Source: Reticulitermes lucifugus
Taxonomy: Eukaryota > Arthropoda > Insecta > Blattodea > Rhinotermitidae
Direction: 5' to 3'
NCBI GenBank assembly: GCA_026260175.1
Contig: JAKCWW010000036.1
Span: 1,401 to 65,400 of the forward strand
DNA: 64,000 bases
This document shows positions 13,319 through 23,875 of this stretch, in pieces. Under the pieces are notes generated by a model. The model worked only from the letters and a program-made list of their open reading frames with translations. It made no database searches and had not been told where the DNA came from. Within the stretch, counting starts at the first letter, position 1; every line of letters starts with the position of its first letter. Made by a program: the position numbers and the translations under genes.

Positions 13319-13442
13319 GCACCCAAACCACATCCAGCAGTTAGCGGAGAATAATGTTGATCCTAACGAATATGATGACAAACTTCGTCAGCACGGTCTC
13401 AAATCATTCGCGATAAAGGGTTTAAAACCTACCTGTGTCTAA
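13319..13442 (+). CDS. possible terminal exon, unrecognised protein
   Basis: Seen: an acceptor-like tract (TGTTTTATTGCAG) ends at 13,318 and is followed by 40 open codons and a TAA stop at 13,440-13,442. The peptide begins HPNHIQQLAENNVDPNEYDD and goes on KLRQHGLKSFAIKGLKPTCV. It is hydrophilic, with a charged, helix-like middle, and looks more protein-like than most random frames here. It is on the strand opposite hth, so it would belong to a nested gene or to a decayed insertion. I recognise no family, find no clear polyadenylation signal just downstream and no partner exon upstream. It may be chance. Transcript evidence would decide. Confidence 0.25.
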
Positions 13443-13695
13443 GGCATTCTGATTATAATTGCTGAGGTAATATGGCTTCACAAGCAGGCAAATGCAGGAT
13501 GAAGCTAACGACAAGCATGTAAACTGTCTGGTTTTTTTTTTACTGGAGGCCAACCGTGTTCTCTGTGAGGTACGAACCAAATTCTTATATAATAATGTAG
13601 TTCTATTTTAGTCCTCAAATCGTTAACTATATTTCATACAACTTACACAAAGCTGTTACAACTAAGTCATATGCTATTCTACTACAGCTGTAGAA

Positions 13696-13858
13696 CAGGG
13701 GTACACAAATTTTTAAAAAAATATAGGAGTCACGTCACAATTCTAGGACCCCTAAGGACGAAAAGAAGCAAATTCCCTATTGAGAACCCACAAATAGACG
13801 CCGCCGTAAACTATTTAGTCGCCATGGCGACCTGGCGCCCGGGTTTTTTGCACCTCTC
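13696..13858 (+). mobile_element. 163-bp hAT-type MITE
   Basis: Left end CAGGGGTACACAAA; right end, read inverted, GAGAGGTGCAAAAAA. CAGGGGT-type ends are typical of hAT elements. Flanking 8-mers CTGTAGAA and ATGTAGAA agree at 7 of 8, fitting the 8-bp hAT duplication. The right part carries the palindromic block GTCGCCATGGCGAC and GGCGCC. Confidence 0.75.
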
Positions 13859-13866
13859 ATGTAGAA

Positions 13867-15293
13867 GTGCCTCTGTTTACCGTCATATTGTGCTGTGACA
13901 GAAGACACGTCAAGAAGATGAGTTTCAGAATAAGAAAGGTCTGAATACTAGGTAAAAGTATTAGTCATCAGTTATTGAATACTCAGTAGAACGGAAATTA
14001 ATTTTTATTCACCAAACAGACCACAGAACCTACAACTTGACAAAACTTTTTTTTAAACTAACAACCAAACTGTAATTCAAAAATAAAAACTTAAAAATTG
14101 AGTAACAATACCAAATTTTTGCTGTTTTTGAGGCAACGGGGTTTGCGTGGGCACACACGACACACTCCGTAAGCACACTTATGTGTCTATAGATCATGAG
14201 CAGCAGGTTGGTGTCGAATTAAGTTCTAGAATTTTATTCTGGGATGCCTGGCTTGAATTTCGCCTAGATTATCTTTTATCCTGAGATTTTAATTCTTTTC
14301 TTCGTTCCCTCCAGGAAAATGGTGGACACTACCTTAATTAGGCAAAGACCGATATCCTTCTCAATTCCCTAAAATTCGCCATTCCTCAATCATTCTACCA
14401 TTCGACTGTATAATGTAAAGTCCGTGTTACGTAAAATAAAAACAATTTTAAAATTCGTTTCTCTAAGTACAAAATATTTTCACAAAATTAAAGAGTGATG
14501 AGAATTACAGACCAGCTCATGTGATAAAGTTTTGATAAGCTGTGCCTTCAGCTATAGAGGAAGTTTTGAGCACAGTCAATCCTACTCAAATCACCTAAAC
14601 ACAATAAGCCCAACTGTACAGTAAGCGTTCTGACTTAAATATACAATGTTGTGCAATACCAACTGCCTATGTACTAACGTGAAGGGTGTTATGACTTCCT
14701 CTTCATCAGACATGTTTACATAAAAGGCAAGGATGAGGTGAAGAAGCATAAGATGCACCGCAATTTAAAATGCATTGAATTATGGACGCGATAACATTAA
14801 GCTTGATTTACTTAATTTTATGTACAGTGCCTACATAAAGCCACAGTTCTGACATCTGCAATCCACTTTGATCTCATAATTTATTCTTTAGCAACTCGCG
14901 AGAAAATTTTACGTCTTATGAAGAGCTTTCAGTATAAAATATGAAAAATATCCACGGCGTCCACTGTAGGCATTTAATAGTTGTAGACTGGAATGTTAGC
15001 TATGAAGAGAAATTGCAGTCAGTTGGACATCAAAGTGTCTAGCATATTACAGATGTCGGGAGTTTCAAAAGCTTCTTTTTGAAGGATTCAAATTAACTTG
15101 TGTAACATTCCTCCTCGACTGAAACACTTGCATCATCTCTCTACAACTATTAAGCTACGCGCTAGAAACATTCCTAATTTTTCAGTTTTCACAATTTCTG
15201 AGAATACATACTCTAACCTGAGGATAAAAATGGCTTTTGAAGACGCTCCAGTACAGAAAGAGAGAGAGAGAGGCACTGAAAATAGGTCTGTTA
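13867..15293. other. intronic stretch, mostly unrecognised
   Basis: Around 14,240-14,410 a possible SINE tail remnant (GGAAAATGGTGGACACTACC, CCATTCCTCAATCATTC) is too diverged to classify. The rest shows no known family. An AG run precedes the MITE at 15,260-15,270. Confidence 0.35.
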
Positions 15294-15550
15294 TAGCACG
15301 ATTACATCCACAAAGTCCACGTCATTTTGCATGATAGCCTTCAGCGCAAGTCTCACAAATCTATTTCCTCAGTCACACGACTGCAGCCACTACGTACGCA
15401 ATTACTGGCATCTCCAACGGCCTGATTTTGAAAAAGAATATTGATCTACGCGCGCACGACTACGCGCAATCTCCCGCCTTATGACATCAGCCTAGGCTCA
15501 TAATGTTACCTCTGCCTGAAGCTGGAGACTTTGTGGAATTAATCATGCTA
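15294..15550 (+). mobile_element. 257-bp TIR MITE, family M1 copy b
   Basis: Ends TAGCACGATTA and TAATCATGCTA (one change in each from copy a). The length is the same as copy a at 257 bp, and the inner order is the same. Left flank TA, right flank TG. Confidence 0.75.
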
Positions 15551-17321
15551 TGCAAGTATCGCTCTGGGACAAGGTAAACGGGGTCTACCCGCTTCTACGC
15601 CCATTTCAAGAACTGCTCAAAAGACACCACCTAGCTCTGAAAATAGATCCAAGGTTACACATATGCGGGCATATTTGCTACCCTATTTTCCTCATAAACT
15701 ACAAATTGAAGAACATTTGACCTTTTGGTAAAATTACATACGAATTATTTTAAAGTGAATAAGCAACGTGTACCCTCACAGGAATAGCCATGTTAAATGG
15801 TGAGCAGAGAGATCCCAAACCTATGTACTCTGCACTCAGAACAAAGCGTTTCTTACCCTGTTGTCAACAATAACTTTTAAAACATATCTTTAAGTACAAG
15901 TATCTTAAACACAAATCTTTCGGTTTAAGTTCTGGTAGTGGATGGATTAAAATGCCTTCACTTGGAGAGCTGCAAACATGAAAATAAACTCGTGCGAAAT
16001 AAAATTAAATCCGTACGAGAATTTAGGCAGCAAAACTGTCACCTGCCTGTTTAGTACACGCTCTTAAATACGTCCATAAAAAAACCTGGCCCATAAATTG
16101 TTGGATATTCTTGCATTCTGCAATGCCATACATATTCTGGAACAGTTTCGATACAGCGAGTGCTAGAAGTGTTTGGGATTGCAAGTCACCCATGTTAGTG
16201 AATCCTTTCAACCATGAAATGAATCCTGACAGCTGCTAGAATATGCATGCTGTCGATGGCAACAAGCCCAGCGTCTTTATACGCGCAGGAAGGTCCCCTC
16301 TTTACCGGAGACACATCAGTGTATGAAAGAAGAATTAACACTGCCGTGGCACGCTACAATTCAGCAGGTTCTTTGAAACACGTCATTGTGTAATACTGTC
16401 ATCATATATCATACGAGTATTATAAATAGATTAAAGGTGGGTGCTGACTTGTTCTTTAGGTACTGCGACTTATACATTCTGGAGTATGTGACGTTATATG
16501 AGTGACTGCAGAAGAAAATGTTCAACATAAAGACAGTAAATGCTCCACTAAAGACATGTGCTAAATTGATGTCAGTCAGTAACAATGGTTAGAGTTCTCA
16601 CTGACAAACGAAGTTGTTTGGTTGCGATCATCACAACAGCAACATGACAGATGACGCTGTCGTGAATCTTACGTAGCTACCCTAAGGTCTAACGTATCGT
16701 ACTTCAGATCTATCCTTGGCAGCTGGAAAAACTACGTACAGAAGGGGCGTGAAAATAAACGTATTTCTTTTTGTTTAAAACAACCGAATTCTATCGGGTC
16801 TTAAAGAATATCTTCTTAGCAAATAGCACAACTGAAGCATCAATTGGAAAAATTTTCTAAAAATAAAGCAATAATTAATTCGAGTGGAACGATGTAACGT
16901 TGTTGAAAATTACCCCACCTGACTATAAAGACGAAGAAAGAATACTGCGCTATTCAATGATGATTTAACTAATGTGTTATTCATAAATGTACTAATTTCG
17001 ATTTTGAATTATAACAGAAGCCTGGCATATAACGACAATATAAACAACGTTAAAAAGGACAGTATAAAAGTTTAAATCTATTTTCAAATAAGTTAGTAAC
17101 TAATATGATATAAGTACAGTGTTGTACAAAAATGAAATGCTTAATTTCAAACGTAAATACAAAACAGGCACGAACCAGCAATGTTAAAGGGGTACAACCA
17201 ATAATGTAAATACCATATACACAAGCACATGTTAACTAGGGTAACATGTACGTATAGTCACTGATGATAACGCAAATTATGCGTCCAAACCCGCATGACT
17301 AGTCTATGGTCATTAACTCAT
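15551..17321. other. intronic stretch, nothing recognised
   Basis: AT-rich, with no long frame and no repeat family recognised. Confidence 0.45.
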
Positions 17322-17360
17322 AGGCCTGATGATGGCTCTTTGAGCTGAAACCGGTAGCCT
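17322..17360 (+). ncRNA. hammerhead-like ribozyme motif (best-formed solo copy)
   Basis: Helix I AGGC (17,322-17,325) pairs with GCCT (17,357-17,360). An outer CATA/TATG pairing is possible with a bulge. Core CTGATGA (17,326-17,332), one unpaired T, helix II GGCTC/GAGCT closed by TTT, then GAAA, CCGG and TA. ACCGGT is a perfect palindrome in the helix III position. The cleavage triplet would be GTA, a valid NUH. The extra T after the core is non-canonical. Confidence 0.6.
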
Positions 17361-17430
17361 GATTATGTATTGCAAGTGTATGTGTTGGTTGTGACTGTAC
17401 TATTGATAAGAGTAAAGATACTTATACGGT
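17322..17430 (+). mobile_element. solo remnant of the hammerhead-bearing element
   Basis: The motif is followed by about 70 bp (TATTGCAAGTGTATG, GATAAGAGTAAAGATAC) that looks like an element tail. Its boundaries are not defined. No inverted partner is seen nearby. Confidence 0.4.
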
Positions 17431-17459
17431 ATTTTAACCTTACCGTAACTATTGAACAT

Positions 17460-17525
17460 GGCGAGGTTACGAATGAGTGGAGCTATACCTCTACTGCCCC
17501 TACATACCTCTATGGCGTAAACAGG
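17460..17525 (+). mobile_element. SINE family A, 3' fragment
   Basis: GCGAGGTTACGAATGAGTGG followed by AGCTATACCTCTACTGCCCC and CCTCTATGGCGT is the family A tail in plus orientation. Confidence 0.75.
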
Positions 17526-18540
17526 GACATATTTTTCTCTTAACAACCACTTATTATTTTTGGTTACTTATGGTTTGTAATAAATGTGGAATTACCAGTA
17601 TTTTATCTTCCTTACTGACAAAATTATTTTGTGGAAGTTTATGTAACTGGCGAGATCTAAATTACCACTAGAACTGCCAAATGCCACTTACAGGGTCTGT
17701 GGCTTGCAAGAAATACGACTCATTCTAAAAGCCAGCTCCATCTAACAGACAATTGTGTTGGCACAAGCTTGGTGGTAGTCCACTGCAGCAGGTCACCAAA
17801 TGACTGCTATTCCTCAGGCATTACGAACGAAACTTGTTTACACAGCTTCTGCCAAATCACAAAGCAAAATACACAAGTACTCTAACATCCCCTTGTGGTG
17901 AGGATTTAGAAAAAAAAACGCACTTGAAAGCAACATCTACGGTTTGGCATGTGATGTCCTTGCGAATTGGAATCTCGCTTTTGCAAACTCTTCATCCTCA
18001 GGTCCATCAGAAACCTCTCCGGGGAACCAACCCCATCCCGCCCAAGCCCCCCCCCCGAATACTACAGCGCCTGTTTGCATGGGGGCTTCCAGATAAAGCG
18101 TGGATGGCTATTAAACGTCGTTTTCAGAGATGAAATGGCCTTTGGGGTAGGGGGATGAGGGATTGGGATGGGTGGATTTGTGTGCCTGGGTCCCGTAATC
18201 CACACGGAACGTGCAGCTACAGAGAAAGAGGGAGAGGTGATGGAGGGGTCAAACCCAGACGACGTAATTTCCTCTCAGGGGACTGCACCAGATAATTCGC
18301 ATGCAAAGCTGCGGCAGGGTGAAGAGAGAACTGAGTGACAGAGAAAGAAAGAAGAAAAGGAACGTAAATGGGAAAAATTGAAGAAATGTGTTCCATTAGT
18401 TATGTGAATAAAAGACTTGTGACTGAAGCTAACTACATTACGCTCCTTTAACGTGTACCAACAGCACACATTTAGATGTGCGGTATGTGACTTTCAGTAC
18501 AGCTAACGTTGTCATTTTGTTAAAAATAAGAAGTAATATT
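17526..18540. other. intronic stretch, nothing recognised
   Basis: Open frames near 17,830-18,160 are low-complexity and Pro-rich from a C-rich tract; no family recognised. Confidence 0.4.
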
Positions 18541-18768
18541 GGGGGGGGGGAATATATAACTCTACACATTTTTAACGTCGGTGAGTGGACAGTTCCACGC
18601 CCCGGGCATTTTACTCCTGCGGAAAAAGACCTTTGTACGCATTGAATATATGGCTGGATCACCTCTAGAATCAGCCTAGACGTTTCAGAGAAGAGCAAAA
18701 TCTCTTTGCCCCAACCGCGATCGAATTGTGAATCCTTGCTCTTCTAGCCGGTAGCCTGGCTTCTACAT
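18541..18768 (-). mobile_element. tRNA-derived SINE family A
   Basis: Opens with a G run and an AACTCTACACATTTTTAACG tail, then the GAGAAGAGCAAAATC middle. The tRNA-like head is near 18,705-18,765 (GATCGAATTGTGAATCC). Diverged. Confidence 0.65.
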
Positions 18769-19086
18769 TGACATTGTACTGCCTTATTACTTTCACTAAC
18801 AAACCAAATTTACATTCTTTGACAAATTAAGAGCAGATTTAAATTCGAAGAATACTTGCTCCTTTTAAATTCAGAATTTTCTATATTCCAATTTATCTAA
18901 AATGTAAAGGAAAATTGTAATTTTTCTGTCGCTTGGTCGGATGTGATATTTAATTCTTTCACAATTAGAGAAAATAATAAACTGATGGCTGTTGAAGAAG
19001 AAAATCTTGAAGAAAATATCTGGACCTAAGCGGGAGAAAACATCATGAAGATCGATAAAATTGCATAAACAGAAGCTTCATAATAT

Positions 19087-19358
19087 TCTTTCTTCCTTTC
19101 TTCGTCTGACCTCCTTCTACCTACTCACTGTAGGTGTAGAAAGTTACTGTTGCACCTGATCACACTAAATGACACACACACACACACTTGGTAGGACTCC
19201 TCTGGATGAGGGATCGGTCCGTCGCAGAGACCTCTACCTGACAACACACAACATCCAGAAGACACAGACATCCATGCCCCAGGCGGGATTCGAACCCGTA
19301 ATCTCAGCAAGCGAGCAGCCGCAGACCCACGTCTTAGACCGCGCGCCCACCGGGATTG
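19087..19358 (-). mobile_element. tRNA-derived SINE family B (long form)
   Basis: On the minus strand, a tRNA-like head (GTGGGCGCGCGGTCTAAGAC, then GGGTTCGAATCCC) is followed by GTAGAGGTCTCTGCGACGGA. A GT repeat follows, then a 3' part ending in AAGAAAG repeats. It is the same architecture as the copy at 56,872. Confidence 0.85.
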
Positions 19359-19627
19359 GGTAATATGATATTCACCAAATATTATTAAGGTAATCAAAAG
19401 AAGGTGTATGACACGCACAGTGGACAGATGAGAAACGCATAGTCTGACCGGAAAAAGCTGAAAGAAAGAGACATGGGACACTGACTTTTAGATTGACTGC
19501 AAAGACAACTCGCTTGTCACTTTATAGCACACACCTACCTCACCATGAAGCTTAAAATGTCCATGTGACTATTTACTGGAGGACACTTATACTTATTCAA
19601 AACAAACTGCTTTGTAAAGTAAAGTTC

Positions 19628-19890
19628 ACCCTAGAACAGGCCATGAAGGCCCAGACGGGGAGTAGAGGTACAGTTCTACTCTTTCTTTAATCTCGGCGCT
19701 GGATCGGAATGGGTGGTCAATGTCAGGCCCCGGCCGCTTTATCCCCGGGAAAGAGACCCGATATTCATTGTACAGGAGGCTGGGTATGACCCAGGGCCGG
19801 TCTGGATTAGTGCGGAAAATCTCACCCCACCGGGATTCGATCCCTGGACCGTCCAACCCGTAGCGAGTAGAAACTGCTTGGTAACGACGC
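19628..19890 (-). mobile_element. tRNA-derived SINE family A
   Basis: Well-kept copy: head with GGATCGAATCCC, middle (CCGGCCCTGGGTCATACCC, CTGTACAATGAATAT) and tail (TAAAGAAAGAGTAGAACTG) ending CTTCATGGCCTG. Confidence 0.85.
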
Positions 19891-20479
19891 ATATTACGTA
19901 CGAGTCACGTGACTGGTGTAAACAGACATGGCAGTCGCAACAATATCACTGTAACGTGTAATTTACTGCGACTTTTCGAAATCCCCACAGCCGGAGAGAA
20001 AAAATGAAAGGCGAGTTGGTACTGCGGTGTCGACTAAACCCTCTGACTACGTGCAAGATAGAAACACCACTTTCAGAGCCTTGCCTACATATGTGAAAGG
20101 GATGAGGTTCCCGGAGGAAATCCCGAAGAAACGAACTGGGAGGATTTGGTCTCTGTCTCTACCTGTCACCCGGAATTAAATGATGGTATAGTAAAGGGAG
20201 GTGGGGGGAGGAATGTTATAACTGGACCGCATGGCCAAACCCTCGCCTAGACCGTGGTCGTACTCTATATGAGAGAAGAACCCTGCCTTATGTCACAGCA
20301 CTGTGCAACAACTCAGGTTTACATATGTGAATGGGTCTGTATCCACACAGAATAGACGTGCGGAAGTCCGCTCAGAAAAGGGGGGCCACATGGTCTGATA
20401 CCAGTGAGCCTATATCCGTTTCGAGTAAGCTAGTACTGCCACTCACAGACTGAGATATAGAAATACCTTTAACTTTCAC
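19891..20479. other. intronic stretch, nothing recognised
   Basis: No known repeat or exon signal recognised. Confidence 0.4.
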
Positions 20480-20787
20480 AAAAGTAACTTCATGCAGCAG
20501 AGTCCTGCCTGAGAAGCAATAGTTCCTCAGCTAGTTGACAAATTCCCCGCATTTTACGGAACCCGAAGATTCATTCCCATGTTCACAAGAGCCCGCCACT
20601 TATCCCAATCCTGATCCAGATCAACCCAGTCCACGCCATCCTATTTCTTTAATACACCTCTTAATATTATCTTTCCTTCTACGTCTAGGTCTTTCAAGCG
20701 TTCCCTTTCCTTCAGGTGTCCCAAACCAAAATCTTGTGTGCATGTGCATGTCTCCTCTCACTCATACATGCCAATGCCCTCCAAAAT
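20480..20787 (-). mobile_element. LINE L1w, C-terminal coding end and 3' UTR
   Basis: Non-LTR retrotransposon, minus strand. Readable parts in order are RHAHAHKILVWDT, then a basic [19 protein letters not shown] block, a W-rich continuation, and 3' UTR AAATGCGGGGAATTTGTC. A conserved block ending CAGGACTCTGCTGCATG follows. This is the usual C-terminus of insect LINEs (HxxRMGE..AY.ILVGKPEGKRPLGRP..RW). Frames are broken by small indels. The other half of the same copy lies at 21,040-21,270, split by a foldback insertion. Confidence 0.8.
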
Positions 20788-21060
20788 TGTTTTTCTTATA
20801 TAAAATCGTGTCCCGGCAAATGTACACTTTTTATTGTCTGTTATTTAATACAGTTTATATTAAAAATAGTCCAACATGTTTCGAACTATGCTAGTTCATC
20901 TTCAGGGACTCAATGAACTAGATGAACTAACATAGTTCGAAACATGTTGGGACTATTTTTAATATAAACTGTATTAAATAACAGATAATAAAGAGTGTAC
21001 ATTTGTCGGAACACGATTTTATATAATCAAGGGAATGTACAGTACAAATAACATAAAGTT
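20788..21060. mobile_element. hammerhead-bearing foldback element nested in a LINE
   Basis: Arms 20,796-20,900 and 20,921-21,027 are near-perfect inverted repeats: ATGTACACTTTTTATTGTC against its complement, TATTTAATACAGTTTATAT, and GTCCAACATGTTTCGAAC. It lies between two parts of one LINE reading frame. TTGTTTTTCTTA on the left and TTGTTTTCCTTA on the right (one mismatch) may be the target duplication. The right arm lacks the inner GTCCCTGAA strand. Confidence 0.75.
20869..20909 (-). ncRNA. hammerhead-like ribozyme motif in foldback left arm
   Basis: On the minus strand: helix I GTCC, core CTGAAGA, one unpaired T, helix II GAACTA/TAGTTC with GCA loop, GAAAC, AT, GTT, helix I GGAC. Both helices are perfect. 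Helix III is the palindrome ACATGT. The triplet GTT is NUH. Confidence 0.6.
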
Positions 21061-21270
21061 TGTTTTCCTTAATCGCCCGAATTTTTGGTGAAGTGTACAA
21101 ATCATGAAGCTCCTCAATATGCAATTCTCCAGTTCCCTGTTAACTCCTCCTTCTTAGGCTCAACCATCTTCCCCAGCATTCTGTTCTCGAACACCGCCAG
21201 TGTATTGTCTTCCGTTAATGTGAGAGACCAAGTTTCACACCCATAAACCAACAAGCAGAATTATAGGATT
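21040..21270 (-). mobile_element. LINE L1w, C-terminal region (upstream part of the interrupted copy)
   Basis: Minus-strand frame reads LLVYGCETWSLTLTEDNTL, then AVFENRMLGKMVEPKKEE, then after a short gap ELHIEELHDLYTSPKIRAIK. This is the post-reverse-transcriptase region of a common insect non-LTR element (YGCETW.L..E..L..FENR.LR.I.GPK). The frame stops where the foldback element begins and resumes beyond it. Confidence 0.85.
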
Positions 21271-21840
21271 TTAACTTTGTCATTTTACAATTACATTATC
21301 CATTCACTGCATGACGACTGACGTATTTTTAAGAAGTACAAAAGAATCACAGGTTCTGTGCTTAAGATTCAAGTCTCCTTGAATGCTGCGCCGAATCTTT
21401 GGGTAAATAGTTACAGGTATGTCGGAGGATCGTATTACATTCATCTTCAGAGGAAAAGAAATCATAAACCCCTTAACCATGAAGAAGAAGGGAGTTTAAT
21501 CCTTCGACGTGATACAGTGGAATTTGAATCTTCAGCAGCACTGTTGTGAGAACCTCAAACTGCTCAATATTCTGTAGTGTTACTGATGCTAATAATATCC
21601 CATACTCTATAACACCTTTTATCTCAAGCTCACTCTAATATGGACATGTAAAAAAGAATGATATTGATGGTCACATTTAGCAAGTACATCAAAACGATTT
21701 CTATGTTCACCGTAATATTCCAGCCAACACTATAACGCAGTGGTTCCAAAAATATTTGTCCCCACCACAAATCGTGAATCATATGGCCTTCCTTCCGACA
21801 CTCAGCACTCCACTTAAGACAGCAACAGTTCTCATTTTTA
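21271..21840. other. intronic stretch, nothing recognised
   Basis: May hold more upstream LINE sequence next to 21,270, but no readable domain was identified. Confidence 0.35.
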
Positions 21841-22337
21841 GGCACGTTCGCAAAATTTCGAAAAGCGACTATTAGCTTCGTCATGTCTCTGTCAGTCTGT
21901 GTGATTATCCGTCCGCATGGAACAACTCGGCTCCCAGTGGACGGGTTTTCATGAAATTAGATATTTTAGTACTTTTCGAAAATCTGTCGAGAAAATTCAA
22001 GTCATTAAAATCTGACAAAAATAACGGGCGTTTTACACGCACACCCACGTACATTTATGATAATATCTCGGTAAATTCTTCTCAGAATGAGAAATGTTTC
22101 AGACAAAAGCTGCAAAGAAAATCAAAACACATATTTTATGTCCCATAACGTTTTCTTCCGAAAATAGTGTCGTTTATGATATAATGTGGGAAAATATGGT
22201 ACAGGCAGACAGACCACAGATGACAGTAAGTTACGGCGTACGCGCATTCCATGCTGGATAACTAAGGCTACAGACATACACTCAGAATACGTACACTTAT
22301 TGCTTTTCCACGGTAATAATGGATACGCGAACGCGCC
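21841..22337 (-). mobile_element. TIR MITE, family M2 copy d
   Basis: Left end GGCACGTTCGCAAAATT (after TTTTTA), right end ACGCGAACGCGCC. Inner blocks ATTTCATGAAAACCCGTCC and GGAGCCGAGTTGTTCCATG occur on the minus strand. A GATTTTCGGAAAAAACG-type block is shared with copies a and b. Confidence 0.75.
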
Positions 22338-22444
22338 TCCATTTTACATTTATGCGTACATTGCCTGTCTTGTTGTGTGCATGAACTTGCTGCATGTCAA
22401 TGCTCGGAGGGTGCTGAGTCAGTGTGGTGAACGTATACTATCTG

Positions 22445-22565
22445 GCCATAATGTCTGTTGCAAAGAACAGTCTATGAAGCTCCTCATTATGCAGCTTTAT
22501 TTAGTCTCTTTTTACTTCCTCCCTCTTATGTCCAAGTGTTCCCCTCAGCAAGGATTAACTGTCAT
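22445..22565 (-). mobile_element. LINE L1w fragment
   Basis: The minus-strand frame reads KLHNEELHRLFFATDIMAR, preceded by a GHKREEV segment, matching the GPKREEVTGEW.KLHNEELH.LY region of L1w. It is short and lacks a recognisable 3' end. Confidence 0.65.
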
Positions 22566-22779
22566 CTACAGAAATGCAACACAGACGAATTGTTATTTCC
22601 TGATATTTGTAAACGTCTAACTAACATTTTGCTTTATCCATCCCCATTTCTACACGACAGTGTTAATTTAATACGTTTTTATTCAGTTCCACAGTTGCCT
22701 TTTCTGTAGTTTGTAGGTCTAGAAAGGATACATTAAAATCAAGAGAAAGTTGATATCACATTTGAGTACGGCTGTACAC

Positions 22780-22955
22780 AATGTAGACAGAAGTGGAGGG
22801 CGGCTACTTCAGTGCATATATTGACGCAAGGCTGGACTCACGTCTCCCGAGATATCCTTGCCTGGCAAGGGTCGCCTCGTGGACTTGATCCCGGGGCTTT
22901 GCTTGCACGAGTCATTAACTCTCTGGCCGCTAATCCCCCTCCGGTCCAGCAGTCT
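22780..22955 (-). mobile_element. tRNA-like SINE head (family unknown)
   Basis: On the minus strand, AGCGGCCAGAGAGTTAATG resembles an A box and CCCCGGGATCAAGTCCACG a B box, followed by a 3' segment with CTCGGGAGACGTGAGTCC. No 3' tail was defined and no second copy was found. Confidence 0.4.
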
Positions 22956-23079
22956 ACATTACTCGCAGCCTTTTAGTGCGATATGATACTGCGCATCCCT
23001 CTCCCCTTCACTTACTGTGCACATTCTAGTTTCTCGAAACTGCGCCTTGACGCGTGCTAGTATGTTGGTCAGCCGCTGA

Positions 23080-23225
23080 AGTAACTTGAAATTCGCCGGA
23101 AAAAACTCACAAAATTTCAACAGATTACCAGGGGAATGGTCATCGAACTCCCACCGTCATATCACGGGCACCAGTTTATAGCACAGACATCAGTCCGCCA
23201 GGCTATAAGTACTTAAATGGCGTGG
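23080..23225 (-). mobile_element. tRNA-like SINE head (family unknown)
   Basis: On the minus strand, a B-box-like GGGAGTTCGATGACC lies about 40 bases after TATAAACTGGTGCCCG. A body with AATTTTGTGAGTTTTTTCC follows. Only one copy seen. Confidence 0.4.
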
Positions 23226-23564
23226 TAGTTAAGAAGTTGTACACAATCACGGAAACTCTTAACTCAGAATATGTAATGTAGGCCGTCTACACAACAATAT
23301 TCAGTAACTCCACGAAACAAATGTCTTTTGGGGCGCTAATAGTAGCCGTGCTAGTGAATAAATTCTTCTCCCTTTATGGAACTCAAAAAAAGGTTCATTA
23401 ATGTTTGCGAAAGAACCGTCCATCTCCCTGTAACATGAGCTAAATGAATCCTAGCCACACTTACTCACAACACTCCAAATCCAGTAACAGTATTTTGAAC
23501 CAAATAAATATTAGAAACACACTGATGTATTAAATAATTAATTCGTTAATTCAATCATTCAGTC

Positions 23565-23875
23565 ATCCAAGGATTGTCCACTTTGCAGTTGTGTCCCTTC
23601 ACCCAAAACTCATTTCTCCACATGTCCCTGTAACTAGTACCCTCTGCTGTCAGTCAATGGCTAGTCACACTCCGTCTTAATCCATCCATCCATCTTTCTT
23701 TGGGTCTTCATTTCCTTATTGTACCCTGTGTTTCCCATTCTACGGTTCTCCTTGGCAATCTGTTTTCTGGCATTTTCTGTATCAATGTATCGTAACCATT
23801 TTCCTTCTGTTACTTCTAATACGTTCTTCCCTACACCCACATTTGCTGTAATGGTGTTACTTCAAACCTTTACTC
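23565..23875 (-). mobile_element. LINE L2w, C-terminal coding fragment
   Basis: The minus strand reads, across two frames, MPENRLPRRTVEWETQG, then RPKERWMDGLRRSVTSH, then TSYRDMWRNEFW. This is the C-terminal signature of an insect non-LTR retrotransposon (NRLPK..EW.P.G.R..GRPK.RW.DG). A different LINE from L1w. 5'-truncated and frameshifted. Confidence 0.75.

Noticed and set aside
20535-20894. 119-codon plus-strand frame
   Set aside because: Antisense shadow of the LINE C-terminus and the foldback arm.
22186-22620. 144-codon plus-strand frame
   Set aside because: It starts inside MITE M2 copy d and runs antisense through a LINE fragment; no domain signature.
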